From Palaemon carinicauda (Eukaryota; Arthropoda; Malacostraca; Decapoda; Palaemonidae), in assembly GCF_036898095.1 (NCBI RefSeq), contig NC_090751.1, positions 76,856,770 through 76,920,769 on the forward strand: DNA of 64,000 nt, given 5' to 3'. Shown in pieces: positions 33,528 through 43,199 of the stretch. The notes beneath the pieces are model-generated. The model made no database searches. It had not been told where the DNA came from and saw only the letters and a program-made list of their open reading frames with translations. A program made the position numbers and the translations under genes. Numbering within the stretch: the first letter of the stretch is position 1; each line of letters begins with the position of its first letter.

Positions 33528-35040
33528 CTGTTCCAGTCGAGGGACATGGCATCCATCGCTTCCGCTAGAGGGTCCTCGTATGGAGCCACATAACGAGGTA
33601 GCTTCTTCTTGTCGCTCATTGCGAAGAGGTCGATCTGAAGAAGAATAAGTCTGCGTCTAGGGACCATTCTGACTCTATCAGCGTGAGCCGGGATAGAGCG
33701 TCCGCCATCACAATGCGGAACCTTGAAGGTGAACTGCTGACAAATGCCCTCTCTTCATTTCCGCCAGGTGGAAAATGGACAAAATCACTTGGTTGATTTG
33801 GGGCGAACTCGAGCCTTGACGATTCAGACATCTCATTATCACCTCACTGTCCAGGACCAGTCTGATATGGGCTGATTTGCGAGGGGAGAGTTTCTTCAGC
33901 GTCAAAAAGACTGCCATGGCCTCCAGAACGTTGATGTGGAAGGTCTTGAATAGAGAAGACCAGGTCCTTTGGACTTTCCGTTGATGGGAGTGACCTTCCC
34001 ATCCTTCCTTTGAGGCATCCGTATGGATGGTGACTGATGGTGGAGGTGGTTGCAAGAGCACGGTCCTCTTTAGGTTCTTGGCCTTCGACCATGGCTTGAG
34101 AAGTGATCGTAGTAGGGTCGGTATCGGTCTTCTAAGATCTCTTCGAGCGTTTGATGCGCATCTTCTCCAGACTCCTGACGCATCTTTTAGCTGTGCTCTT
34201 AGCACTGGGTCTGTCACTGATGCAAACTGGAGAGAGTCCAGTACTCTTTCCTGTTGGTGTCTTGAGATCCTGTCGGATTTCAGTAGTCTCTTGACAGATC
34301 CTGCTATCTTCTCTTCCCTGGGGGAATGGAGAGACGGTGTGACTTTAAGTTCCAAAAGATTCCGAGCCATTGAAACTCTTGAACTGGAGATAGTCGAGAA
34401 TTTTTGACGTTGATCTTGAATCCCAGATGTTCAGGGAACTGGATCACTTTCTTGGATGCTTGCATACACTCCGTCCTGGATGCTGCCCACACCAGCCAGT
34501 CGTCCTGGTACGCTACAATTGTTGAACGACTGTGTCTGCAATTTTCGTGAAAATCCTTGGGGCTATGTTTAGTCCGAAGGGCATGGCTCTGACGACGTAC
34601 TTCTTCTTCTGTAGCCTGAATCCTAGGTAGAAGGAGAGGGGGCGGTTGACTGGAATATGCCAGTAGGCATCTGCCAGGTCTATCGAGCCTGTGTACGCCC
34701 CTTTTGGTAACAGGGTCCTTATGTGTTGAAGGGTTAACATCCTGAACTTGTTGTTTTCTATGAACTTGTTGAGTGGCGACAAGTCCAGAATGACTCTGAG
34801 TTTGTCTGAGTCCTTGGGAACACAGAACAGTCTTCCTTGGAATTTGATGGACTTTGCTCTCCTTATCACCCGCTTGCTCAATAGTTCTATGGTATATTCT
34901 TCCAGTACATGGGTGGAGTGTTGGAAGAATTGAGGAAATGATGGTAAAGCCTCACTCCAGCTCCATCCAAGTCCGTTCTTGATTAAGCTGTGGGCCCAAG
35001 GATCGAAGGTCTAACGATCCTGAAATTGTTGGAGCCTCCC
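33272..35040 (-). pseudogene. DIRS reverse transcriptase-RNase H (D3)
   Basis: 34513-34881: 'KFQGRLFCVPKDSDKLR', motif A 'TGSIDLADAYWHIPV', 'FYLGFRLQKKKYVVRAMPFG' and 'APRIFTKIADTVVQQL'. A stop and a small deletion follow; the catalytic box resumes as 'IVAYQDDWLVWAA' (YQDD instead of the YLDD in D2). 33708-34370 holds RNase H ('SVTIHTDASKEGWEG', 'INVLEAMAVF'). 33272-33667 holds the C-terminal region ('IDLFAMSDKKKLPRYV', 'IYLFPPTNLLMKVLNKL'). At least four breaks. Confidence 0.82.
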
Positions 35041-36600
35041 TCCTACCTGAAGAAACTCATTGCTTCTGCTTTCCGGAGGATTTACCTCCTTGACTGCATT
35101 CTCCCTTACCGCCTTTACCTCTTGGGGGGTATCTAGAGGAGCCCCGTTTAGACCCTCTACCCTTGGGACGAAAGGTAGTGGTCTGCCTCTCGAAAGCAGG
35201 GTTGAACGCTGGTGACTGGGCAACCAGCTGCTGAGGCACCATCTGGTAGGTTGTTGGGGGTTGAGCCACCATCTGGGGCATCGCGGTCATGGCAACTGTG
35301 GGATGTTGTTGTTGTCGTTGTCTGGCAGGCCGAGAGAGTAACCTAGGTCTTTTTGTCTTCTTTTTAGGCTGGGAACCCTCATCTGGAGAAGACTTCCTCT
35401 TCGCTGACATGCCCCACTTCTGGAGAAGGTTTCTATTCTCCGTGGCAGCCCTGTCCACAACTTCCTTGACCGCTTTACTCAGGAAGAGGTCCTTACCCCA
35501 GATATTGGAAGCTCAGATTCCTGGGTTCGTGCTATACTGTTGTGGAAGCAAACACAAACTCCCTACATGCTCTTCTGGCTTTGATAAAGCCATACAGGTC
35601 CTTGACCAAGGTAGCCAAATGCATTTTGGCCATGAGCATGTTCATATCTGGGATTTTGTTAATGCCTGCCGTCATCTCTATACAGTTCTGCAGATATAGA
35701 GATGCAGCCAGTCTCTCTTTTGTCTCTTGCTCCCTATGCAAGAGAAAGTCAGACAGCTTAGGGAGATTTTCGCTGAACTGACGTCCAGCGATATCTGCCT
35801 CCAACTTCCCAACTGAGAAGGTAAGGTGGACTTCCTTCCAGTCCTTATCTTCCATGGGAAGGGCTAGAGATAATGGTCTACACTCATCGAGTGTAGGGCA
35901 AGGTCTGCCTGTCTCTATTGTCTTAATTACAGCTTTAAAAGCCTTTGACGTAAAAGGAAAGGCTATCGAAGCTGGAGCAAGAAAGGTGGGATGCTTTTTG
36001 CTAAGGGCTGACACTTTAGAGTTAGTGTAGCCCATCTGCTTCAGGCTACTTGACAAAAGAGCCTGAGCCTTATCATGGTCAAATACTATGACCTCCTTAG
36101 GTTCCGACTCTTCCTTTGATGCTGGTTCTAGCTTCAGCCGGACAAAGCAGTCTGGGTAGGATTGAAAACTGGGCCAGAACTCAACATCTTCAATAGGAAC
36201 GGTCCCCAACTTCTCTGAGATAAAAATCTTGCCATTAGTAATAGGCATGTATTCTGCATACCTCCAGGGATTAACGTCAGAGAAAGTTGGGAGATCATGA
36301 ACCCTGAGTCTCTTGTGAGACCCACGGGATGCGAGTTGAGCAATTCGTCTCTCCAATTTCACCTCCCTTTCTTCGCCTTGTTTGCGAAGACTCTTCATCA
36401 ACGCAGTGAGATTGGCCAGGGCCTGTCTCATGTCATCTGATGGAGGGGCAGAAGATGTCGAGCCGAAACTGACGGAAGGGATTCCGATTCAACCTCATCA
36501 TTTTCAGGAGTCAAGGTGGACTCCTCTTCCAGACCTTCCGCTAGAAGGTCATTCTCGGTGGCTGAAGACACCTCAGACATCCTCTCCTCTTGATGGATGT
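35041..36600 (-). pseudogene. DIRS Gag (D3)
   Basis: The 299-codon minus frame 35532-36431 has a coiled, basic start ('QALANLTALMKSLRKQ', 'REVKLERRIAQLASRG'), then a conserved body ('LPTFSDVNPWRYAEYMPI', 'FDHDKAQALLSSSLKQMG', 'PCPTLDECRPLSLALP', 'LTFSVGKLEADIAGRQF') and 'IKARRACREFVFAS'. After a frame change, 35057-35458 gives 'LLQKWGMSAKRKSSPDEGSQ', a Pro/Gln-rich segment and a Gly/Arg tail ('FRPKGRGSKRGSSRYPP'). An acidic N-terminal piece ('ENDLLAEGLEEESTLTPE') lies at 36470-36600 in a third frame. It is probably the structural protein. Upstream is cut by LINE-K. Confidence 0.75.
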
Positions 36601-36848
36601 CCATTATTATTATTATTATTACTGTCCAAGCTACAACCCTAGTTGGAAAAGCAAAGTGCTATAAGCCCAGGGGCTCCAACAGAGAAAAATAGCCCAGTGA
36701 GGAAAGGAAATAAGGAAATAAATAAATGAAGAGAATAAATTAACAATAAATCAATCTAAAAAAAAGTAACAACGTCAAAACAGATATGTCATATTTAAAC
36801 TATTAAACAACGTCAAAAAAAAATGTCATATATAAACTATAAAAAGAC

Positions 36849-38673
36849 TCATGTCCACCTGGTCAACAAAAAAGCATTTGCTCCAACTTTGAACTTTTGA
36901 AGTTCTACTGATTCAACTACCCGATTAGGAAGATCATTCCACAACTTGATAACAGCTGGAATAAAACTTCTAGAGTACTGCGTAGTATTGAGCCTCATGA
37001 TGGAGAAGGCCTGGCAATTAGAATTAACTGCCTGCCTAGTATTACGAACAGGATGGAATTGTCCTGGGAGATCTGAATGTAAAGGATGGTCAGAGTTATG
37101 AAAAATCGTATGCAACATGCATAATGAGCTAATTGAACAACGGTGCCAGAGATTAATATCTAGATCAGGAATAAGAAATTTAATAGACCGTAAGTTTCTG
37201 TTCAACATATTAAGATGAGAATCAGCAGCTGAAGACCAGACAGGAGAACAATACTCAAAACAAGGTAGAATGAAAGAATTAAAACACTTCTTCAGAATAG
37301 ATTGATCACCGAAAATCTTAAAAGACTTTCTCAATAAGCCAATTTTTTGTACAATTGAAGAAGAAACAGACCTTATATGTTTCTCAAAAGTAAATTTGCT
37401 GTCGAGAATCACACCTAAAGTTTTGAAAGCCATAAATTTAAAGAAACATTATCAATACTGAGATCTGGATGTTGAGGAGCCACCGTCCTTGACCTACTTA
37501 CAATCATACTTTGAGTTTTGCTGGGATTCAACTTCATACCCCATAATTTGCACCATGCACTAATTTTAGCTAAATCTCTATTAAGGGATTCACCAACCCC
37601 AGATCTACATTCAGGGGATGGAATTGATGCAAAGAGAGTAGCATCATCTGCATATGCAACAAGCTTGTTTTCTAGGCCAAACCACATGTCATGTGTATAT
37701 AGTATGAAAAGTAATGGGCCAAGAACACTAACCTGTGGAACACCGGATATCACATTCCTATAATCACTATGGTGCCCATCAACAACAACATTTTGAGATC
37801 TATTACTTAAAAAATCAATAATAATGCTAAGAAATGACCCACCCACTCCCAACTGTCTGAGTTTGAAAAAAAGTGCCTCATGATTAACACGGTCAAAGGC
37901 AGCACTAAAATCAAGGCCAATCATACAACTTCCTGACCACAATAAAGGGATTTCTGTACAGCATTGGAGATTGTAAGAAGGGCATCACATGCTCCAAGGC
38001 CTTTACAAAAACCAAATTGCAAACTAGGGAATAGATGATTACCTTCAGCAAACATATTAAGACGTTTTGTCAGAAGACGTTCAAAAACTTTAAATAATAT
38101 GGGAGCTATGGAAATTGGGAGGTCATCAGTGGAACTTGAGCTACCACAAACACATTTACATAGAGGAGTAAAATTACCAATTCTCCAACAAGTGCTAAAA
38201 GCTCCTCTTCTTGCTAACTTGCGCAAAATAACAGATAACTTTGGGGCTAAGAAATCTGCTGTCTTTATGAAAAACAAAGGAAAAATACCATTTGGGTCTA
38301 CACCTCCATAAGCATCAAGGTCCACCAACATAGCTTTAATCTCACGAGATCGAAAAGCTAAACTAGTTAGTTTAGCCTCGGGAAAACAGGAATGAGGAAG
38401 TTCAAGTTTTTCATTACTCTGTTTACTCTCAAAAACATCAGCCAAAAGGGTTGCCTTTTCCTTTGGACAGTGAGTGACTGAGCCATCTGGTTTAAGTAAA
38501 GGAGGAACTGTTGCATCTACGCCAAAGAGTGCAGATTTAAGGGTAGACCACCATTTATGTACCTGAGTTGTACCAGAAAGGGTTTCTTTTATGGTTAAAT
38601 TGTACTCCTTTTCAGTTGAGGCATAAACTCTCTGAGCAAAAGCTCGAAGTTGAGTATAGTTGTTCCAGGTCAA
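36849..38673 (-). pseudogene. LINE-K reverse transcriptase
   Basis: Three minus frames. 37921-38673: RT N-terminus ('TLSGTTQVHKWWSTLKSALF', 'STCWRIGNFTPLCKC', 'FKVFERLLTKRLNMF', 'QFGFCKGLGACDALLTI'). 37415-37942: motif A 'IGLDFSAAFDRVNHEAL', motif B 'SGVPQVSVLGPLLFI' (the usual GS is VS) and motif C 'LVAYADDATLFAS' (YADD). 36849-37433: thumb ('TLGVILDSKFTFEKHI', 'CFEYCSPVWSSAADSHL') and C-terminus ('FIPAVIKLWNDLPNRVV'). Frameshifts lie near 37930 and 37430, and a TAG near 38712. The catalytic aspartates are intact. Confidence 0.87.
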
Positions 38674-38774
38674 ATCTGATCTGTTACCCTTCCAAAGGTG
38701 ATAGGCCTCCTACTTCTCCAAATAAGCACGTCTACAATCATCATTGAACCACGGTTTGTCCTTCACTCGGTACC

Positions 38775-39650
38775 TTAGCACACAGGAAGGGATACGCTAT
38801 CAATTATGTTGGCTAGATTCTCATTCAAAGGGACAACAGGATCTACACTATTATATAATTGTGACCAATTCAAGCACAAAAGATCATGCAAAATCCCATT
38901 CCAGTCTGCTTGGGATTTCATATAAATTTTACAAAAATATGATATATCAGGGACAGGCTGCTCAGTTTTCACTAATAATGAAATCAAGGCATGATCAGAT
39001 GTCCCGACTGGAGAACTAACCTTACAAGTTATAACGCCAGGGGAGTCAGTGTATACGAGGTCCAAGCAATTACCAGACCTGTGAGTAGCTTCATTTATGA
39101 TTTGCTCACAGCCTGATTCAGAGGCAAAGTCTAAAGCTCTTAAGCCATGGCGATCGGTATGAGAGATAGAACTTAACCACTCCCTATGGTGAGCATTAAA
39201 ATCACCAACAAAGACAAAAGAAGCCTTTCTATCATCTTCTTGTATCTTGGCCATAATGGTAAGAAGACAATCAAAGATAGAATCATCCATGTCTGGATTC
39301 CGGTAGATAGAACACAAATAAAAGTTGTTATGCCTACCACAAACATTTATTACCTGAATCTCATGACATCCACAATGATAGCAGGACTTATGAGAAGCAG
39401 GGTACTCGGTCCTAATATACACCGCCATTCCCCTGGCCCTAGGGATGGCATCACATTTCAACATTATTGGCTTTTTGAAACCACTTATAATGAGCTCAGA
39501 TGAGTGCCTCATATAAGAAACCAAAGTTTCTGAGCACAAAAGAATATCATATTGTCTGGACGCAACTGTAAGGTCTTGGATATTTGCATGAAGACCACGA
39601 ATATTGCAATACAGAAGACGACATTGACGAAATCTAGGACATACTGGTCC
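38775..39650 (-). pseudogene. LINE-K endonuclease
   Basis: The open frame reaches upstream of the first Met to about 39650, where 'LLYCNIRGLHANIQDL' gives the N of the EN active site. 'ILLCSETLVS' gives the E, 'ASFVFVGDFNAHHREWL' the GDFN block, 'NCLDLVYTD' the L1-type motif and 'VGTSDHALISLLV' the SDH block, so all EN catalytic motifs are present. The frame ends after 'DSVSLPVC', where a shift separates it from the linker to RT. Start codon not determinable. Confidence 0.85.
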
Positions 39651-40480
39651 CGGATTTCACTCAATGTCTCCACACAGCATAAGAATTAATAGAAATAAAA
39701 AAGAGACATCATACTTAAAAACTAGATCAACAAGAATTATAACAAAAACAATATGTACAGAATTATAAATAAAGTGATTGATGATACCCATAGACTATAG
39801 TAAAAAGCCGGAAAAACTGGTCAACATGGAGGAGCCGATACACCATGCAAGGCTAAATACCCTCCAGGATAGCCACTTCAACTGAAGGGAGGACAGTAAG
39901 GATGGTTTTGAGAAGAAAAGTCAGAAAAAGGAAAAGACAACCTCTTGATAAACCACCAGGCATCCATGGCCCTTCTATTAAGCCTGCCCAACACACCATT
40001 TCAAAAAAACAAGAGGAAGAGAAAAAAATAATAAGATAGAATAGTGTGCCCGAGTGTACCCTCAAGCAAGAGAACTCTAACCCAAGACAGTGGAAGACCA
40101 TGGTACAGAGGCTATGGCACTACCCAAGACTAGAGAACAATGGTTTAATTTTGGAGTGTCCTTCTCCCAGAAGAGCTGCTTACCATAGCTAAAGAGTCTC
40201 TTCTACCCTTACCAAGAGGAAAGTACACAGAACAAATTGCAGTACAGTAATTAACCCCTTGGGTGAAGAAGTGTTAAGTATCTCATTGTTGTCAGGTGTA
40301 TGAGGAAAGACGAGAATATGTAAAGAATAGGCCAGACTATTCTGTGTAAGTGTAGGCAAAGAAAAAATAAGCCGTGACCAGAGAGAGGGATCCAATGCAT
40401 TACTGTCTGACCAGTCAAAGGATCCAATACCTCTCTAGTGGTAGTATCTCAATGGGCGGCTGGTGACCTGGCCAACCTAC

Positions 40481-41306
40481 TAGTCCTCTAATGTCGTGGG
40501 GTCTAGGCTTTCCCGGAAGAGGAACCCCTGCACTACTGTAGGCTCTCATGATCACCTGCCGCAGCCAGAAGGAGATCGTATTTTTGGAGACTGGCTTCTT
40601 TACCAGATGAACAGACTCTTGGTTTCGGGGCGAAGTTTGGCTGTCCTCTCGAGGTACTTACGTACCGCCCTGACTGTACACTAAAGCAAGTCCTTCGGAT
40701 TGTCCGAAGGAGGGATAGCTGGCTCTGAGAATCCTACAAACTTGGGGTCCCAAACAGCCGGATTCTGAGTCTTGGCTACGAAGGAGGGTAAGAATCTGAA
40801 GGTAGCTTCTCGCCATTCCTTCGAGTGTGAGACCTCGTAAGACAGCCCATGAATCTCACCTACTCGTTTTGCTGATGCCAGAGCTAACAGAAAGACCGTC
40901 TTGAGGGTGAGCTCCTTGTCTAAGATGTCCTTGAGTGGCTCGAAGGGAGGTTCTGAAAGCATCTTCAGTACTCTAGCCACATCCCACTGGGGCACTCTAT
41001 AACGGTCGGGGGGGGGGGGGGGGGGGGGGGCGGCACGACTGCTTGAAGCTCTTGATGAGCATCGAGATATGTCTGGAGGCCTCTAAGTCGATGCCCCTCA
41101 GGAGGAAGACTTGTCCCATGGCTTCCCGGACTCCTTTGATGGCTGGGATGGACGTGCCCACTTCGTCCCTAAGATAGACCAGGAAGTCTGCTATCTCGGG
41201 AATGGAGGACCTTAACGGCCTGATGTTCTTCGAGGAGCACCACTTAGTGAAGGTAGCCCACTTCGCCTGGTATACCGCGACTGACGAACGTCTCAGTTAC
41301 CCTGAC
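40481..41306 (-). pseudogene. Second type of DIRS-like tyrosine recombinase
   Basis: The minus strand encodes an N-terminal core-binding domain ('RRSSVAVYQAKWATFTKWC', 'IPEIADFLVYLRDEVGTS', 'IKGVREAMGQVFLLRG', 41306-41040). A G tract (41008-41030) follows, then the frame 40681-40995 with 'VPQWDVARVLKMLSEPPF' and catalytic Arg in 'ALASAKRVGEIHGLS'. After a stop, a shifted frame gives 'FWLRQVIMRAYSSAG' and 'KPRPHDIRGL' (HxxR) near 40510. The nucleophile Tyr would be beyond 40480, where the 5' leader of LINE-K begins. It differs clearly from the recombinases of D1-D3 (AKRVGEI against GARVSE), so it comes from another family. Confidence 0.78.
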
Positions 41307-41769
41307 ATCCTCGATGCTGTCCTCAATGAATATCCTTCCTTCCTCAGGAGACGCTCGATAACCTCCACGCCTTGCATTGCGTCGGTGACGTCCGTATCTG
41401 CAGCAATCTGGACGCAAGGGATCTCAGGTCATGGCTGGGGTATGACAGCTTCCATACCCGCTTTTGGGAACAGCAAGGAGCGCCATCCGTTCGCTTGGAA
41501 GGTACGGTCCCGTGGCGTTCTTCTGAAAGCCACGAACCCATCTGCGCAGCTTCTCTCGTGCTGCATCCCTTGACTCCGCTGACTTGGGGTCATCAAAAGC
41601 CTCGGTAACCAAGGCCTTGCAAATTTTGCAATCCCGGGGGTCCCAGTACCGAAGAGATCCCTTGGAAGTGGTGCAGGAGGCATGAACTCTGCACTCTGCA
41701 TGGCCACAGAAGTCTTTGCTCTTGACATTGCAGAAGACTACTTGGCACTTCAGTTGGTCCTTCTGTAAA
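41306..41769 (-). pseudogene. DIRS Gag N-terminal exon with Cys-rich domain
   Basis: A splice-acceptor-like tract ('ttttcctctctttacag', minus strand, to 41770) is followed by an open segment: 'CQVVFCNVKSKDFCGHAEC', then C-x5-C-x14-C-x2-C ('RDCKICKALVTEAF'), eight or more Cys/His residues fit for zinc binding. Then comes a conserved helix-rich part ('REKLRRWVRGFQKNATGPY', 'LPSERMALLAVPKSG'). After a frame shift an acidic stretch follows ('ADTDVTDAMQGVEVIERLL'). At about 41306 it passes straight into recombinase sequence, so the remaining Gag and all of RT are missing at this joint. Whether it belongs to D3 or to the second family is uncertain. Confidence 0.6.
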
Positions 41770-41991
41770 GAGAGGAAAATTAAATGAGTATGCGACAGTT
41801 TATCTTACCTGATAAACAAATATATAAAATATTACTATTAATATTTTAATCAGTATAGCTTAGGATAGACAAGCTAGAAAGGAATTAGGAAAGACACATA
41901 CTTGTGTTTCCTGTCCAGCCAATTGCTGTGACCTCCCCCAAAATTAAAACCGAGTCTTCCTATTCAGGAAACCCGAGGGAAAGGTCTAACC

Positions 41992-43184
41992 CAGGGGTGG
42001 GGAACCCTTTTTTGAATGAAGGCCATCTTGCAATTCCTCAATGCTCCTTAAGGCCGCACAGAATTTTGTTGGTTATTTTATCCTCCAAGTAATTTGTTAG
42101 TAATCTAAAGAAAAAGTGACAGGTTTAAAAAAATTAAAGCATTACAATTTCAAATATTTGAATTTTTACTATTCATACAAGTAATCAGTAGATGTATTAT
42201 ATTGAAAAATAAATCTTAAAATATTTCATTCAAGTTTGGGTAGTTTTCAAACTACCGTAAGTAAATAAATAATATCGAAAGCATGTCATTTTCAAATTAC
42301 TTTAGTTAAGCAAGTAGGTTCTTTGTATTGAAGTGATAAATAAAATAATATTAATCTTTTGGAAAAGATAGCTTATAAATATCAACAATATAACCTTTTC
42401 AAATATTTTATACTGGGAAGTAGGTACTTTTTAAACAATCACATCTCATAAAAATGCAACATCCCAGTAAAAAATTGTATCTGTTTAAACACACTTAGCT
42501 GTTTTCATTAAAAAAAATCAATTATTTGCTTTCTTAGTATGTTCAATAAATCCCTAGTTTTTAGCCATCATAGCTAGAACGCCATCATTGCAAACTTATC
42601 CTAATAAGGAAGTAAAATTTTGTTCTCCTTCACGACATTGCTTATTGAAGTTGTTGAAATGTCTGTTCCTCTTGTCCTTGCGTTAAGGTTACCTAAGGGA
42701 AGCTGTTGTTCATACAATCAGTGAAAGCACAAATAAAATATTTTTATGCCAAAAATCTGGAACCTGTCCATTCATGTAAAACTAACATAGATCACAGTGA
42801 GGAGATGGACAAAACAGGAACTCTCTCGTCCATCATACGTTAAATCACTCACTGCAACTAGCAGTTTTTCCTTGTCAGCTACAAGGAAAAACTGCTAGTT
42901 GTATTAAGTTAGGATTCATTGAATTCAAAGAAAATTTGCATCCATTCTCTGGGAGGTACAACACTGAACACAACTTTCCTATTGTCTGTATGTACATATT
43001 TGTAGTGTATGTGTGTACATACAGTAGAATGATTTCAAACACACAATATCCAGTGTCAAGGCAGAAATACACTACACAGTGTACATACACCAAAGGCCGT
43101 AGAAGGCCGCACTTGATGGTCCAGAAGGCCACATGCGGCCTTAAGGCCACATGCGGCCTTAAGGCCGCAGGTTCCCCATCCCTG
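41992..43184. mobile_element. Non-autonomous hAT-like element
   Basis: The left end CAGGGGTGGGGAAC (41992-42005) and the reverse complement of the right end CAGGGATGGGGAAC (43171-43184) match at 13 of 14. The flanks carry 'gtctaacc' and 'gttctaac', an imperfect 8-bp duplication, the length used by hAT. Subterminal 'aggccgc' motifs occur at both sides. There is no transposase frame in the 1.19 kb, so it depends on a partner. It lies in the intron-like region of the DIRS mosaic. Confidence 0.75.
42855..42901. repeat. Perfect 20-bp hairpin inside the hAT element
   Basis: 42855-42874 and 42882-42901 are perfect reverse complements with a 7-base loop ('tcagcta'). No gene or T-run after it suggests a terminator. 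Confidence 0.9.
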
Positions 43185-43199
43185 GTTCTAACCCCTAAG

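Larger units (their letters stand above)
32131..36600 (-). mobile_element. DIRS copy D3 body: Gag, RT-RNase H, tyrosine recombinase
   Basis: On the minus strand the order is Gag (36600-35040), RT-RNase H (35040-33272) and recombinase (33527-32309), with the D1-like 3' non-coding sequence cut at about 32130. The 3' terminal repeat and ICR are missing. At 36600 the Gag frame is interrupted by the 3' end of LINE-K. A DIRS 5' terminus at 45420-45693 could be its other end, but the sequence between is mosaic. Confidence 0.83.
36601..40480 (-). mobile_element. LINE-K, near full-length jockey-like LINE
   Basis: The minus-strand 3' end is a (TAA)n tail (36603-36620) preceded by 'ctagggttgtagcttgg'. 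ORF2 (EN 39650-38775, RT 38673-36849) has no RNase H. A 5' leader of about 800 bp (39660-40480) contains 'accatggtacagaggctatggcac' and 'ctgctcttctggga'-type blocks that I recall as very frequent in caridean shrimp transcripts. ORF2 has at least four breaks. Inserted in DIRS sequence: Gag lies below and a recombinase fragment above. No clear target-site duplication is seen. Confidence 0.83.

Noticed and set aside
42855..42901. Transcription terminator hairpin
   Set aside because: No U-tract, no gene upstream, eukaryotic context.
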